A stretch of 64,000 nt of DNA from positions 24,938,714-25,002,713 of the forward strand of contig OX375880.1 in assembly GCA_947359465.1 (NCBI GenBank), given 5' to 3'. Below, piece by piece: positions 1-12,430 of the stretch; within the stretch, counting starts at the first letter, position 1; each line of letters opens with the position of its first letter. The DNA is from Metellina segmentata. Its lineage: Eukaryota; Arthropoda; Arachnida; Araneae; Tetragnathidae. The notes below the pieces were generated by a model. It saw only the letters and a program-made list of their open reading frames with translations. It was not told the DNA's origin and made no database searches. Made by a program: the position numbers and the translations under genes.

Positions 1-148
1 AGGGAATGAAAATGTATTTGACTGAGATGTGGGGAGAGTGTTTTGTGTGAAGTATTCCCATAGAAATTAACGTGCTGCCGAGCGAGGTGGGAGGGACCGT
101 TGTAATTTCAAAGCTCCCAATCCAAGTTCTCAGGAGATGTAATTTCTA
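1..148 (+). repeat. Reference satellite monomer
   Basis: This unit is used for position numbering; it begins with AGGGAATGAA and ends with AATTTCTA. Landmarks: 2-7 GGGAAT; 11-14 variable (AATG, AAGG or CAAAGG forms); 21-40 ACTGAGATGTGGGGAGAGTG; 54-69 ATTCCCATAGAAATTA, arm of an inverted repeat; 70-87 a stretch with three CpG; 91-98 the main variable block (GAGGGACC, GAGGGAGC, GAGGCAGC, TTTGAC, ATTGAC, GAGAGACC, CGAAGC forms); 103-118 TAATTTCAAAGCTCCC; 131-137 a second variable block (CAGGCGA, CAGGAGA, CATGCGA, CAGTTGA, CAGGCTA forms); 140-148 TAATTTCTA, which joins the next unit's 1-7 to form the second arm. The start point is arbitrary because the array is tandem. At 148 bp the unit is close to the DNA length on one nucleosome core; that match is suggestive only. 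This copy itself carries the CAGGAGA form. Confidence 0.95.
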
Positions 149-735
149 AGGGAATGAAAATGTATTTGACTGAGATGTGGGGAGAGTGTTTTGTGTGAAG
201 TATTCCCATAGAAATTAACGTGCTGTCGAGCGAGGTGGGAGAGACCGTTGTAATTTCAAAGCTCCCAATCCAAGTCTCATGCGATGTAATTTCTAAGGGA
301 ATGAAAATGTATTTGACTGAGATGTGGGGAGAGTGTTTTGTGTAAAGTATTCCCATAGAAATTAACGTGCTGCCGAGCGAGGTGGGAGGGAGCGTTGTAA
401 TTTCAAAGCTCCCTATCCAAGTTCTCAGGCGATGTAATTTCTAAGGGAATGAAAATGTATTTGACTGAGATGTGGGGAGAGTGTTTTGTGTGAAGTATTC
501 CCATAGAAATTAACGTGCTGCCGAGCGAGGTGGGAGGGACCGTTGTAATTTCAAAGCTCCCAATCCAAGTTCTCAGGCGATGTAATATCTAAGGGAATGA
601 AAAGGTATTTGACTGAGATGTGGGGAGAGTGTTTTGTGTGAAGTATTCCCATAGAAATTAACGTGCTGCCGAGCGAGATGGGAGGGACCGTTGTAATTTC
701 AAAGCTCCCAATCCAAGTTCTCAGGCGATGTAATT
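1..735 (+). repeat. Five-monomer segment shared with 2069-2800 and 3104-3835
   Basis: This segment matches 2069-2800 at an offset of 2068 bp and 3104-3835 at an offset of 3103 bp, including the order CAGGAGA, CATGCGA with the one-base loss CAAGTCTCAT, CTATCC, and the AATATCTAAG unit near 585. The match is lost near 740, where this copy has GAAAAGG followed by a GTGTATTGTG unit while the others have GAAAATG and a CTTTTTGTG or GGTTTTTGTG unit. Confidence 0.8.
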
Positions 736-869
736 TCTAAGGGAATGAAAAGGTATTTGACTGAGATGTGGGGAGAGTGTATTGTGTGAAGTATTCCCAT
801 AGAAATTAACGTGCTGCCGAGCGAGGTGGGAGGGACCGTTGTAATTTCAAAGCTCCCAATCCAAGTTCT

Positions 870-1640
870 CAGGCGATGTAATTTCTAAGGGAATGAAAAT
901 GTATTTGACTGAGATGTGGGGAGAGTGTTTTGAGTGAAGTATTCCCATAGAAATTAACGTGCTGCCGAGCGAGGTGGGAGGGACCGTTGTAATTTCAAAG
1001 CTCCCAATCCAAGTTCTCAGGAGATGTAATTTCTAAAGGAATGAAAATGTATTTGACTGAGATGTGGGGAGAGTGTTTTGTGTGAAGTATTCCCATAGAA
1101 ATTAACGTGCTGTCGAGCGAGGTGGGAGAGACCGTTGTAATTTCAAAGCTCCCAATCCAAGTTCTTATGCGATGTAATTTCTAAGGGAATGAAAATGTAT
1201 TTGACTGAGATGTGGGGAGAGTGTTTTGTGTGAAGTATTCCCATAGAAATTAACGTGCTGCCGAGCGAGGTGGGAGGGAGCGTTGTAATTTCAAAGCTCC
1301 CTATCCAAGTTCTTAGGCGATGTAATTTCTAAGGGAATGAAAATGTATTTGATTGAGATGTGGGGAGAGTGTTTTGTGTGTAGTATTCCCATAGAAATTA
1401 ACGTCCTGCCGAGCGAGGTGGGAGGGACCGTTGTAATTTCAAAGCTCCCAATCCAAGTTCTCAGGAGATGTAATTTCTAAAGGAATGAAAATGTATTTGA
1501 CTGAGATGTGGGGAGAGTTATTGTGTGAAGTATTCCCATAAAAATTAACGTGCTGTCGAGCGAGGTGGGAGAGACCGTTGTAATTTCAAAGCTCCCAATC
1601 CAAGTCTCATGCGATGTAATTTCTAAGGGAATGAAAATGT
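870..1640 (+). repeat. Segment duplicated at 5600-6230
   Basis: Shared private variants are TTTTGAGTGAAG (934 and 5664), GTTCTTATGCG, and the unit GAGAGTTATTGTG followed by ATAAAAATT (1538 and 6123). The offset is about 4733 bp on the left and 4585 bp on the right, so the downstream copy lacks exactly one monomer, the CTATCC/TTCTTAGGCG unit near 1180-1330. A whole-monomer loss of this kind fits unequal exchange in register. Confidence 0.8.
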
Positions 1641-1928
1641 ATTTGACTGAGATGTGGGGAGAGTGTTTTGTGTGAAGTATTCCCAAAGAAATTAACGTGC
1701 TGCCGAGCGAGGTGGGAGGGACCGTTGTAATTTCAAAGCTCCCAATCCAAGTTCTCAGGCGATGTAATTTCTAAGGTAATGAAAATGTATTTGACTGAGA
1801 TGTGGGGAGAGTGTTTTGTGTGAAGTATTCCCATAGAAATTAACGTGCTGCCGAGCGAGGTGGGAGGGACCGTTGTAATTTCAAAGCTCCCAATCCAAGT
1901 TCTCAGGCGATGTAATTTCTAAGGGAAT

Positions 1929-4073
1929 GCAAAGGTATTTGACTGAGATGTGGGGAGAGTGTTTTGTGTGAAGTATTCCCATAGAAATTAACGTGCTGCC
2001 GAGCGAGGTGGGTTTGACGTAGTAATTTCAAAGCTCCCAATCCAAGTTCTCAGGCGATGTAATTTCTAAGGGAATGAAAATGTATTTGGCTGAGATGTGG
2101 GGAGAGTGTTTTGTGTGAAGTATTCCCATAGAAATTAACGTGCTGCCGAGCGAGGTGGGAGGGACCGTTGTAATTTCAAAGCTCCCGATCCAAGTTCTCA
2201 GGAGATGTAATTTCTAAGGGAATGAAAATGTATTTGACTGAGATGTGGGGAGAGTGTTTTGTGTGAAGTATTCCCATAGAAATTAACGTGCTGTCGAGCG
2301 AGGTGGGAGAGACCGTTGTAATTTCAAAGCTCCCAATCCAAGTCTCATGCGATGTAATTTCTAAGGGAATGAAAATGTATTTGACTGAGATGTGGGGAGA
2401 GTGTTTTGTGTAAAGTATTCCCATAGAAATTAACGTGCTGCCGAGCGAGGTGGGAGGGAGCGTTGTAATTTCAAAGCTCCCTATCCAAGTTCTCAGGCGA
2501 TGTAATTTCTAAGGGAATGAAAATGTATTTGACTGAGATGTGGGGAGAGTGTTTTGTGTGAAGTATTCCCATAGAAATTAACGTGCTGCCGAGCGAGGTG
2601 GGAGGGACCGTTGTAATTTCAAAGCTCCCAATCCAAGTTCTCAGGCGATGTAATATCTAAGGGAATGAAAAGGTATTTGACTGAGATGTGGGGAGAGTGT
2701 TTTGTGTGAAGTATTCCCATAGAAATTAACGTGCTGCCGAGCGAGATGGGAGGGACCGTTGTAATTTCAAAGCTCCCAATCCAAGTTCTCAGGCGATGTA
2801 ATTTCTAAGGGAATGAAAATGTATTTGACTGAGATGTGGGGAGAGGTTTTTGTGTGAAGTATTCCCATAGAAATTAACGTGCTGCCGAACGAGGTGGGAG
2901 GGACCGCTATAATTTCAAAGCTCCCAATCCAAGTTCTCAGGCGATGTAATTTCTAAGTGAATGCAAAAGGTATTTGACTGAGATGTGGGGAGAGTGTTTT
3001 GTGTGAAGTATTCCCATAGAAATTAACGTGCTGCCGAGCGAGGTGGGTTTGACGTAGTAATTTCAAAGCTCCCAATCCAAGTTCTCAGGCGATGTAATTT
3101 CTAAGGGAATGAAAATGTATTTGACTGAGATGTGGGGAGAGTGTTTTGTGTGAAGTATTCCCATAGAAATTAACGTGCTGCCGAGCGAGGTGGGAGGGAC
3201 CGTTGTAATTTCAAAGCTCCCAATCCAAGTTCTCAGGAGATGTAATTTCTAAGGGAATGAAAATGTATTTGACTGAGATGTGGGGAGAGTGTTTTGTGTG
3301 AAGTATTCCCATAGAAATTAACGTGCTGTCGAGCGAGGTGGGAGAGACCGTTGTAATTTCAAAGCTCCCAATCCAAGTCTCATGCGATGTAATTTCTAAG
3401 GGAATGAAAATGTATTTGACTGAGATGTGGGGAGAGTGTTTTGTGTAAAGTATTCCCATAGAAATTAACGTGCTGCCGAGCGAGGTGGGAGGGAGCGTTG
3501 TAATTTCAAAGCTCTTAATCCAAGTTCTCAGGCGATGTAATTTCTAAGGGAATGAAAATGTATTTGACTGAGATGTGGGGAGAGTGTTTTGTGTGAAGTA
3601 TTCCCATAGAAATTAACGTGCTGCCGAGCGAGGTGGGAGGGACCGTTGTAATTTCAAAGCTCCCAATCCAAGTTCTCAGGCGATGTAATATCTAAGGGAA
3701 TGAAAAGGTATTTGACTGAGATGTGGGGAGAGTGTTTTGTGTGAAGTATTCCCATAGAAATTAACGTGCTGCCGAGCGAGATGGGAGGGACCGTTGTAAT
3801 TTCAAAGCTCCCAATCCAAGTTCTCAGGCGATGTAATTTCTAAGGGAATGAAAATGTATTTGACTGAGATGTGGGGAGAGCTTTTTGTGTGAAGTATTCC
3901 CATAGAAATTAACGTGCTGCCGAACGAGGTGGGAGGGACCGCTATAATTTCAAAGCTCCCAATCCAAGTTCTCAGGCGATGTAATTTCTAAGTGAATGCA
4001 AAAGGTATTTGACTGAGATGTGGGGAGAGTGTTTTGTGTGAAGTATTCCCATAGAAATTAACGTGCTGCCGAG
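1929..4073 (+). repeat. Seven-monomer HOR, two tandem copies (1035 bp)
   Basis: Copy one is about 1929-2963 and copy two about 2964-3998, with similarity running on to about 4073. The period of 1035 bp is seen from GTTTGACGTAG at 2012 and 3047 and from the paired CAGGAGA and CATGCGA units. Copies differ at a few bases, for example GCAAAGG in copy one against GCAAAAGG in copy two, and CTCCCTATCC against CTCTTAATCC. The period breaks after 4073, where GTTTGACGTAG is replaced by GAGGGACCG. Confidence 0.85.
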
Positions 4074-5183
4074 CGAGGTGGGAGGGACCGTTGTAATTTC
4101 AAAGCTCCCAATCCAAGTTCTCAGGCGATGTAATTTCTAAGGTAATGAAAATGTATTTGACTGAGATGTGGGGAGAGTGTTTGGTGTGAAGTATTCCCAT
4201 AGAAATTAACGTGCTGCCGAGCGAGGTGGGAGGGACCGTTGTAATTTCAAAGCTCCCAATCCAAGTTCTCAGGCGATGTAATTTCTAAGGGAATGAAAAT
4301 GTATTTGACTGAGATGTGGGGAGAGCTTTTTGTGTGAAGTATTCCCATAGAAATTAACGTGCTGCCGAACGAGGTGGGAGGGACCGCTATAATTTCAAAG
4401 CTCCCAATCCAAGTTCTCAGGCGATGTAATTTCTAAGTGAATGCAAAAGGTATTTGACTGAGATGTGGGGAGAGTGTTTTGTGTGAAGTATTCCCATAGA
4501 AATTAACGTGCTGCCGAGCGAGGTGGGAGGGACCGTTGTAATTTCAAAGCTCCCAATCCAAGTTCTCAGGCGATGTAATATCTAAGGGAATGAAAAGGTA
4601 TTTGACTGAGATGTGGGGAGAGTGTTTTGTGTGAAGTATTCCCATAGAAATTAACGTGCTGCCGAGCGAGATGGGAGGGACCGTTGTAATTTCAAAGCTC
4701 CCAATCCAAGTTCTCAGGCGATGTAATTTCTAAGGGAATGAAAATGTATTTGACTGAGATGTGGGGAGAGCTTTTTGTGTGAAGTATTCCCATAGAAATT
4801 AACGTGCTGCCGAACGAGGTGGGAGGGACCGCTATAATTTCAAAGCTCCCAATCCAAGTTCTCAGGCGATGTAATTTCTAAGTGAATGCAAAAGGTATTT
4901 GACTGAGATGTGGGGAGAGTGTTTTGTGTGAAGTATTCCCATAGAAATTAACGTGCTGCCGAGCGAGGTGGGAGGGACCGTTGTAATTTCAAAGCTCCCA
5001 ATCCAAGTTCTCAGGCGATGTAATTTCTAAGGTAATGAAAATGTATTTGACTGAGATGTGGGGAGAGTGTTTGGTGTGAAGTATTCCCATAGAAATTAAC
5101 GTGCTGCCGAGCGAGGTGGGAGGGACCGTTGTAATTTCAAAGCTCCCAATCCAAGTTCTCAGGCGATGTAATTTCTAAGGGAA
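3570..5183 (+). repeat. Six-monomer HOR, one full and one shortened copy (890 bp)
   Basis: Markers repeat 890 bp apart: AATATCTAAG units at 3681 and 4571 and the rare GTGTTTGGTGTG at about 4178 and 5068. Copy two ends early, near 5183, where the expected CTTTTTGTG unit is absent. The period overlaps the end of the 1035-bp HOR, so the later duplication used part of the earlier one as its template. The excess over 888 bp comes from the GCAAAAGG units, which are one base longer. Confidence 0.75.
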
Positions 5184-5601
5184 TGCAAAGGTATTTGACT
5201 GAGATGTGGGGAGAGTGTTTTGTGTGAAGTATTCCCATAGAAATTAACGTGTTGCCGAGCGAGGTGGGATTGACGTTGTAATTTCAAAGCTCCCAATCCA
5301 AGTTCTCAGGCGATATAATTTCTAAAGGAATGAAAATGTATTTGACTGTGATGTGGGGAGAGTGTTTTGCGTGAAGTATTCCCATAGAAATTAACGTGCT
5401 GCCGAGCGAAGTGGGAGGGAGCGTTGTAATTTCAAAGCTCCCTATCCAAGTTCTCAGGCGATGTAATTTCTAAGGGAATGAAAAGGTATTTGACTGTGAT
5501 GTGGGGAGAGTGTTTTGTGTGAAGTATTCCCATAGAAATTAACGTGCTGCCGAGCGAGGTGGGAGGGACCGTTGTAATTTCAAAGCTCCCAATCCAAGTT
5601 C

Positions 5602-6230
5602 TCAGGCGATGTAATTTCTAAGGGAATGAAAATGTATTTGACTGAGATGTGGGGAGAGTGTTTTGAGTGAAGTATTCCCATAGAAATTAACGTGCTGCCG
5701 AGCGAGGTGGGAGGGACCGTTGTAATTTCAAAGCTCCCAATCCAAGTTCTCAGGAGATGTAATTTCTAAAGGAATGAAAATGTATTTGACTGAGATGTGG
5801 GGAGAGTGTTTTGTGTGAAGTATTCCCATAGAAATTAACGTGCTGTCGAGCGAGGTGGGAGAGACCGTTGTAATTTCAAAGCTCCCAATCCAAGTTCTTA
5901 TGCGATGTAATTTCTAAGGGAATGAAAATGTATTTGACTGAGATGTGGGGAGAGTGTTTTGTGTGTAGTATTCCCATAGAAATTAACGTCCTGCCGAGCG
6001 AGGTGGGAGGGACCGTTGTAATTTCAAAGCTCCCAATCCAAGTTCTCAGGAGATGTAATTTCTAAAGGAATGAAAATGTATTTGACTGAGATGTGGGGAG
6101 AGTTATTGTGTGAAGTATTCCCATAAAAATTAACGTGCTGTCGAGCGAGGTGGGAGAGACCGTTGTAATTTCAAAGCTCCCAATCCAAGTCTCATGCGAT
6201 GTAATTTCTAAGGGAATGAAAATGTATTTG
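5602..6230 (+). repeat. Copy of the 870-1640 segment lacking one monomer
   Basis: It carries the same TTTTGAGTGAAG, TTCTTATGCG, GTCCTGCCG and GAGTTATTGTG/ATAAAAATT variants in the same order as 870-1640, but one unit is missing between the TTCTTATGCG unit and the GTCCTGCCG unit. Confidence 0.8.
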
Positions 6231-6967
6231 ACTGAGATGTGGGGAGAGTGTTTTGTGTAAAGTATTCCCATAGAAATTAACGTGCTGTCGAGCGAGGTGG
6301 GAGGGAGCAATGTAATTTCAAAGCTCCCTATCCAAGTTCTCAGGCGATGTAATTTCTAAGGGAATGAAAATGTATTTGACTGAGGTGTGGGGAGAGTGTT
6401 TTGTGTGAAGTATTCCCATAGAAATTAACGTGCTGCCGAGCGAGGTGGGAGGGACCGTTGTAATTTCAAAGCTCCCAATCCAAGTTCTCAGGCGATGTAA
6501 TTTCTAAGGGAATGTAAAGGTATTTGACTGAGATGTGGGGAGAGTGTTTTGTGTGAAGTATTCCCATAGAAATTAACGTGCTGCCGAGCGAGATGGGAGG
6601 GACCGTTGTAATTTCAAAGCTCCCAATCCAAGTTCTCAGGCGATGTAATTTCTAAGGGAATGAAAATGTATTTGACTGAGATGTGGGGAGAGCTTTTTGT
6701 GTGAAGTATTCCCATAGAAATTAACGTGCTGCCGAACGAGGTGGGAGGGACCGCTATAATTTCAAAGCTCCCAATCCAAGTTCTCAGGCGATGTAATTTC
6801 TAAGTGAATGCAAAAGGTATTTGACTGAGATGTGGGGAGAGTGTTTTGTGTGAAGTATTCCCATAGAAATTAACGTGCTGCCGAGCGAGGTGGGAGGGAC
6901 CGTTGTAATTTCAAAGCTCCCAATCCAAGTTCTCAGGCGATGTAATTTCTAAGTGAATGCAAAAGGT
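6230..6967 (+). repeat. Five satellite monomers between duplicated blocks
   Basis: Ordinary satellite units including GGGAGCAATG, GAGGTGTGGGG, GTAAAGG, CTTTTTGTG/GCTATAATT and GCAAAAGG variants. The first two look private to this stretch. Nothing other than satellite is visible. Confidence 0.7.
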
Positions 6968-9900
6968 ATTTGACTGAGATGTGGGGAGAGTGTTTTGTGT
7001 GAAGTATTCCCATAGAAATTAACGTGCTGCCGAGCGAGGTGGGAGGGACCGTTGTAATTTCAAAGCTTCCAATCCAAGTTCTCAGGAGATGTAATTTCTA
7101 AGGGAATGAAAATGTATTTGACTGAGATGTGGGGAGAGTGTTTTGTGTGAAGTATTCCCATAGAAATTAACGTGCTGTCGAGCGAGGTGGGAGAGACCGT
7201 TTTAATTTCAAAGCTCCCAATCCAAGTCTCATGCGATGTAATTTCTAAGGGAATGAAAATGTATTTGACTGAGATGTGGGGAGAGTGTTTTGTGTAAAGT
7301 ATTCCCATAGAAATTAACGTGCTGCCGAGCGAGGTGGGAGGGAGCGTTGTAATTTCAAAGCTCCCTATCCAAGTTCTCAGGCGATGTAATTTCTAAGGGA
7401 ATGAAAATGTATTTGACTGAGATGTGGGGAGAGTGTTTTGTGTGAAGTATTCCCATAGAAATTAACGTGCTGCCGAGCGAGGTGGGAGGGACCGTTGTAA
7501 TTTCAAAGCTACCAATCCAAGTTCTCAGGCGATGTAATATCTAAGGGAATGAAAAGGTATTTGACTGAGATGTGGGGAGAGTGTTTTGTGTGAAGTATTC
7601 CCATAGAAATTAACGTGCTGCCGAGCGAGATGGGAGGGACCGTTGTAATTTCAAAGCTCCCAATCCAAGTTCTCAGGCGATGTAATTTCTAAGGGAATGA
7701 AAATGTATTTGACTGAGATGTGGGGAGAGCTTTTTGTGTGAAGTATTCCCATAGAAATTAACGTGCTGCCGAACGAGGTGGGAGGGACCGCTATAATTTC
7801 AAAGCTCCCAATCCAAGTTCTCAGGCGATGTAATTTCTAAGTGAATGCAAAAGGTATTTGACTGAGATGTGGGGAGAGTGTTTTGTGTGAAGTATTCCCA
7901 TAGAAATTAACGTGCTGCCGAGCGAGGTGGGAGGGACCGTTGTTATTTCAAAGCTCCCAATCCAAGTTCTCAGGCGATGTAATTTCTAAGGTAATGAAAA
8001 TGTATTTGACTGAGATGTGGGGAGAGTGTTTTGTGTGAAGTATTCCCATAGAAATTAACGTGCTGCCGAGCGACTTGGGAGGGAGCGTTGTAATTTCAAA
8101 GATCCCAATCCAAGTTCTCAGGCGATGTAATTTCTAAGGGAATGCAAAGGTATTTGACTGAGATGTGGGGAGAGTGTTTTATGTGAAGTATTCCCATAGA
8201 AATTAACGTGCTGCCGAGCGAGGTGGGTTTGACGTAGTAATTTCAAAGCTCCCAATCCAAGTCTCATGCGATGTAATTTCTAAGGGAATGAAAATGTATT
8301 TGACTGAGATGTGGGGAAAGTGTTTTGTGTGAAGTATTCCCATAGAAATTAACGTGCTGCCGAGCGAGGTGGGAGGGAGCGTTGTAATTTCAAAGCTCCC
8401 TATCCAAGTTCTCAGGCGATGTAATTTCTAGGGGAAAGAAAATGTATTTGACTGAGATGTGGGGAGAGTGTTTTGTGTGAAGTATTCCCATAGAAATTAA
8501 CGTGCTGCCGAGCGAGGTGGGAGGGACCGTTGTAATTTCAAAGCTCCCAATCCAAGTTCTCAGGCGATGTAATATCTAAGGGAATGAAAAGGTATTTGAC
8601 TGAGATGTGGAGAGAGTATTTTGTGTGAAGTATTCCCATAGAAATTAACGTGCTGCCGAACGAGGTGGGAGGGACCGCTATAATTTCAAAGCTCCCAATC
8701 CAAGTTCTCAGGCGATGTAATTTCTAAGTGAATGCAAAAGGTATTTGACTGAGATGTGGGGAGAGTGTTTTGTGTGAAGTATTCCCATAGAAATTAACGT
8801 GCTGCCGAGCGAGGTGGGAGGGACCGTTGTAATTTCAAAGCTCCCAATCCAAGTTCTCAGGCGATGTAATTTCTAAGGGAATGAAAATGTATTTGACTGA
8901 GATGTGGGGAGAGCTTTTTGTGTGAAGTATTCCCATAGAAATTAACGTGCTGCCGAACGAGGTGGGAGGGACCGCTATAATTTCAAAGCTCCCAATCCAA
9001 GTTCTCAGGCGATGTAATTTCTAAGTGAATGCAAAAGGTATTTGACTGAGATGTGGGGAGAGTGTTTTGTGTGAAGTATTCCCATAGAAATTAACGTGCT
9101 GCCGAGCGAGGTGGGAGGGACCGTTGTAATTTCAAAGCTCCCAATCCAAGTTCTCAGGCGATGTAATTTCTAAGGTAATGAAAATGTATTTGACTGAGAT
9201 GTGGAGAGAGTGTTTTGTGTGAAGTATTCCCATAGAAATTAACGTGCTGCCGAGCGAGGTGGGAGGGACCGTTGTAATTTCAAAGCTCCCAATCCAAGTT
9301 CTCAGGCGATGTAATTTCTAAGGGAATGCAAAGGTATTTGACTGAGATGTGGGGAGAGTGTTTTGTGTGAAGTATTCCCATAGAAATTAACGTGCTGCCG
9401 AGCGAGGTGGGTTTGACGTAGTAATTTCAAAGCTCCCAATCCATGTTCTCAGGCGATGTAATTTCTAACGGAATGAAAATGTATTTGACTGAGATGTGGG
9501 GAGAGTGTTTTGTGTGAAGTATTCCCATAGAAATTAACGTGCTTCCGAGCGAGGTGGGAGGGACCGTTGTAATTTCAAAGCTCCCAATCCAAGTTCTCAG
9601 GAGATGTAATTTCTAAGGGAATGAAAATGTATTTGACTGAGATGTGGGGAGAGTGTTTTGTGTGAAGTATTCCCATAGAAATTAACGTGCTGTCGAGCGA
9701 GGTGGGAGAGACCGTTGTAATTTCAAAGCTCCCAATCCAAGTCTCATGCGATGTAATTTCTAAGGGAATGAAAATGTATTTGACTGAGATGTGGAGAGAG
9801 TGTTTTGTGTGAAGTATTCCCATAGAAATTAACGTGCTGCCGAGCGAGGTGGGAGGGAGCGTTGTAATTTCAAAGCTCCCTATCCAAGTTCTCAGGCGAT

Positions 9901-12430
9901 GTAATTTCTAAGGGAATGAAAATGTATTTCACTGAGATGTGGGGAGAGTGTTTTGTGTGAAGTATTCCCATAGAAATTAACGTGCTGCCGAGCGAGGTGG
10001 GAGGGACCGTTGTAATTTCAAAGCTCCCAATCCAAGTTCTCAGGCGATGTAATATCTAAGGGAATGAAAAGGTATTTGACTGAGATGTGGGGAGAGTGTT
10101 TTGTGTGAAGTATTCCCATAGAAATTAACGTGCTGCCGAGCGAGATGGGAGGGACCGTTGTAATTTTAAAGCTCCCAATCCAAGTTCTCAGGCGATGTAA
10201 TTTCTAAGGGAATGCAAAGGTATTTGACGGAGATGTGGGGAGAGTGTTTTGTGTGAAGTATTCCCATAGAAATTAACGTGCTGCCGAGCGAGGTGGGTTT
10301 GACGTAGTAATTTCAAAGCTCCCAATCCAAGTTCTCAGGCGATGTAATTTCTAAGGGAATGAAAATGTATTTGACTGAGATGTGGGGAGAGTGTTTTGTG
10401 TTAAGTATTCCCATAGAAATTAACGTGCTGCCGAGCGAGGTGGGAGGGACCGTTGTAATTTCAAAGCTCCCAATCCAAGTTCTCAGGAGATGTAATTTCT
10501 AAGGGAATGAAAATGTATTTGACTGAGATGTGGGGAGAGTGTTTTGTGTGAAGTATTCCCATAGAAATTAACGTGCTGTCGAGCGAGGTGGGAGAGACCG
10601 TTGTAATTTCAAAGCTCCCAATCCAAGTCTCATGCGATGTAATTTCTAAGGGAATGAAAATGTATTTGACTGAGATGTGGGGAGAGTGTTTTGTGTGAAG
10701 TATTCCCATAGAAATTAACGTGCTGCCGAGCGAGGTGGGAGGGAGCGTTGTAATTTCAAAGCTCCCTATCCAAGTTCTCAGGCGATGTAATTTCTAAGGG
10801 AAAGAAAATGTATTTGACTGAGATGTGGGGAGTGTGTTTTGTGTGAAGTATTCCCATAGAAATTAACGTGCTGCCGAGCGAGGTGGGTTTGACGTAGTAA
10901 TTTCAAAGCTCCCAATCCATGTTCTCAGGCGATGTAATTTCTAAGGGAATGAAAATGTATTTGACTGAGATGTGGGGAGAGTGTTTTGTGTGAAGTATTC
11001 CCATAGAAATTAACGTGCTTCCGAGCGAGGTGGGAGGGACCGTTGTAATTTCAAAGCTCCCAATCCAAGTTCTCAGGAGATGTAATTTCTAAGGGAATGA
11101 AAATGTATTTGACTGAGATGTGGGGAGAGTGTTTTGTGTGAAGTATTCCCATAGAAATTAACGTGCTGTCGAGCGAGGTGGGAGAGACCGTTGTAATTTC
11201 AAAGCTCCCAATCCAAGTCTCATGCGATGTAATTTCTAAGGGAATGAAAATGTATTTGACTGAGATGTGGAGAGAGTGTTTTGTGTGAAGTATTCCCATA
11301 GAAATTAACGTGCTGCCGAGCGAGGTGGGAGGGAGCGTTGTAATTTCAAAGCTCCCTATCCAAGTTCTCAGGCGATGTAATTTCTAAGGGAATGAAAATG
11401 TATTTCACTGAGATGTGGGGAGAGTGTTTTGTGTGAAGTATTCCCATAGAAATTAACGTGCTGCCGAGCGAGGTGGGAGGGACCGTTGTAATTTCAAAGC
11501 TCCCAATCCAAGTTCTCAGGCGATGTAATATCTAAGGGAATGAAAAGGTATTTGACTGAGATGTGGGGAGAGTGTTTTGTGTGAAGTATTCCCATAGAAA
11601 TTAACGTGCTGCCGAGCGAGATGGGAGGGACCGTTGTAATTTTAAAGCTCCCAATCCAAGTTCTCAGGCGATGTAATTTCTAAGGGAATGAAAATGTATT
11701 TGACTGAGATGTGGGGAGAGCTTTTTGTGTGAAGTATTCCCATAGAAATTAACGTGCTGCCGAGCGAGGTGGGAGGGACCGTTGTAATTTCAAAGATCCC
11801 AATCCAAGTTCTCAGGCGATGTAATTTCTAAGGGAATGCAAAGGTATTTGACGGAGATGTGGGGAGAGTGTTTTGTGTGAAGTATTCCCATAGAAATTAA
11901 CGTGCTGCCGAGCGAGGTGGGTTTGACGTAGTAATTTCAAAGCTCCCAATCCAAGTTCTCAGGCGATGTAATTTCTAAGGGAATGAAAATGTATTTGACT
12001 GAGATGTGGGGAGAGTGTTTTGTGTTAAGTATTCCCATAGAAATTAACGTGCTGCCGAGCGAGGTGGGAGGGACCGTTGTAATTTCAAAGCTCCCAATCC
12101 AAGTTCTCAGGAGATGTAATTTCTAAGGGAATGAAAATGTATTTGACTGAGATGTGGGGAGAGTGTTTTGTGTGAAGTATTCCCATAGAAATTAACGTGC
12201 TGTCGAGCGAGGTGGGAGAGACCGTTGTAATTTCAAAGCTCCCAATCCAAGTCTCATGCGATGTAATTTCTAAGGGAATGAAAATGTATTTGACTGAGAT
12301 GTGGGGAGAGTGTTTTGTGTGAAGTATTCCCATAGAAATTAACGTGCTGCCGAGCGAGGTGGGAGGGAGCGTTGTAATTTCAAAGCTCCCTATCCAAGTT
12401 CTCAGGCGATGTAATTTCTAAGGGAAAGAA
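6968..12430 (+). repeat. Large duplicated block, copy A
   Basis: This block matches 16275-22195. Shared rare variants occur in the same order: AAAGCTTCC (7064 and 16371), GACCGTTTTAATTTC (about 7198 and 16505), AAGCTACC (about 7508 and 16815), GCGACTTGGGAGGGAGCG (about 8070 and 17377), ATTTCTAGGGGAAAG (about 8425 and 18030), and TTTCTAACGG (9463 and 19067). The offset rises from 9307 to 9603 to 9751 bp, because copy A lacks two monomers near 8250 and one near 10210. Similarity ends near 12430, where copy B switches to a GAGAGAGTG/GCCGAACGAGG unit. Confidence 0.88.

Larger units (their letters stand above)
1..6967 (+). repeat. Left mosaic domain of 6- and 7-monomer HOR pieces
   Basis: Satellite only. 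Diagnostic units recur at multiples of the monomer: the tandem pair CAGGAGA then CATGCGA occurs at about 130/280, 2205/2350 and 3235/3380; CTTTTTGTG units paired with GCTATAATT recur between 3870 and 6760; GTTTGACGTAG occurs at 2012 and 3047. These markers show overlapping block duplications rather than one regular HOR. No unit is inverted. No open frame here is longer than 82 codons, and those that exist repeat with the satellite. Confidence 0.85.
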
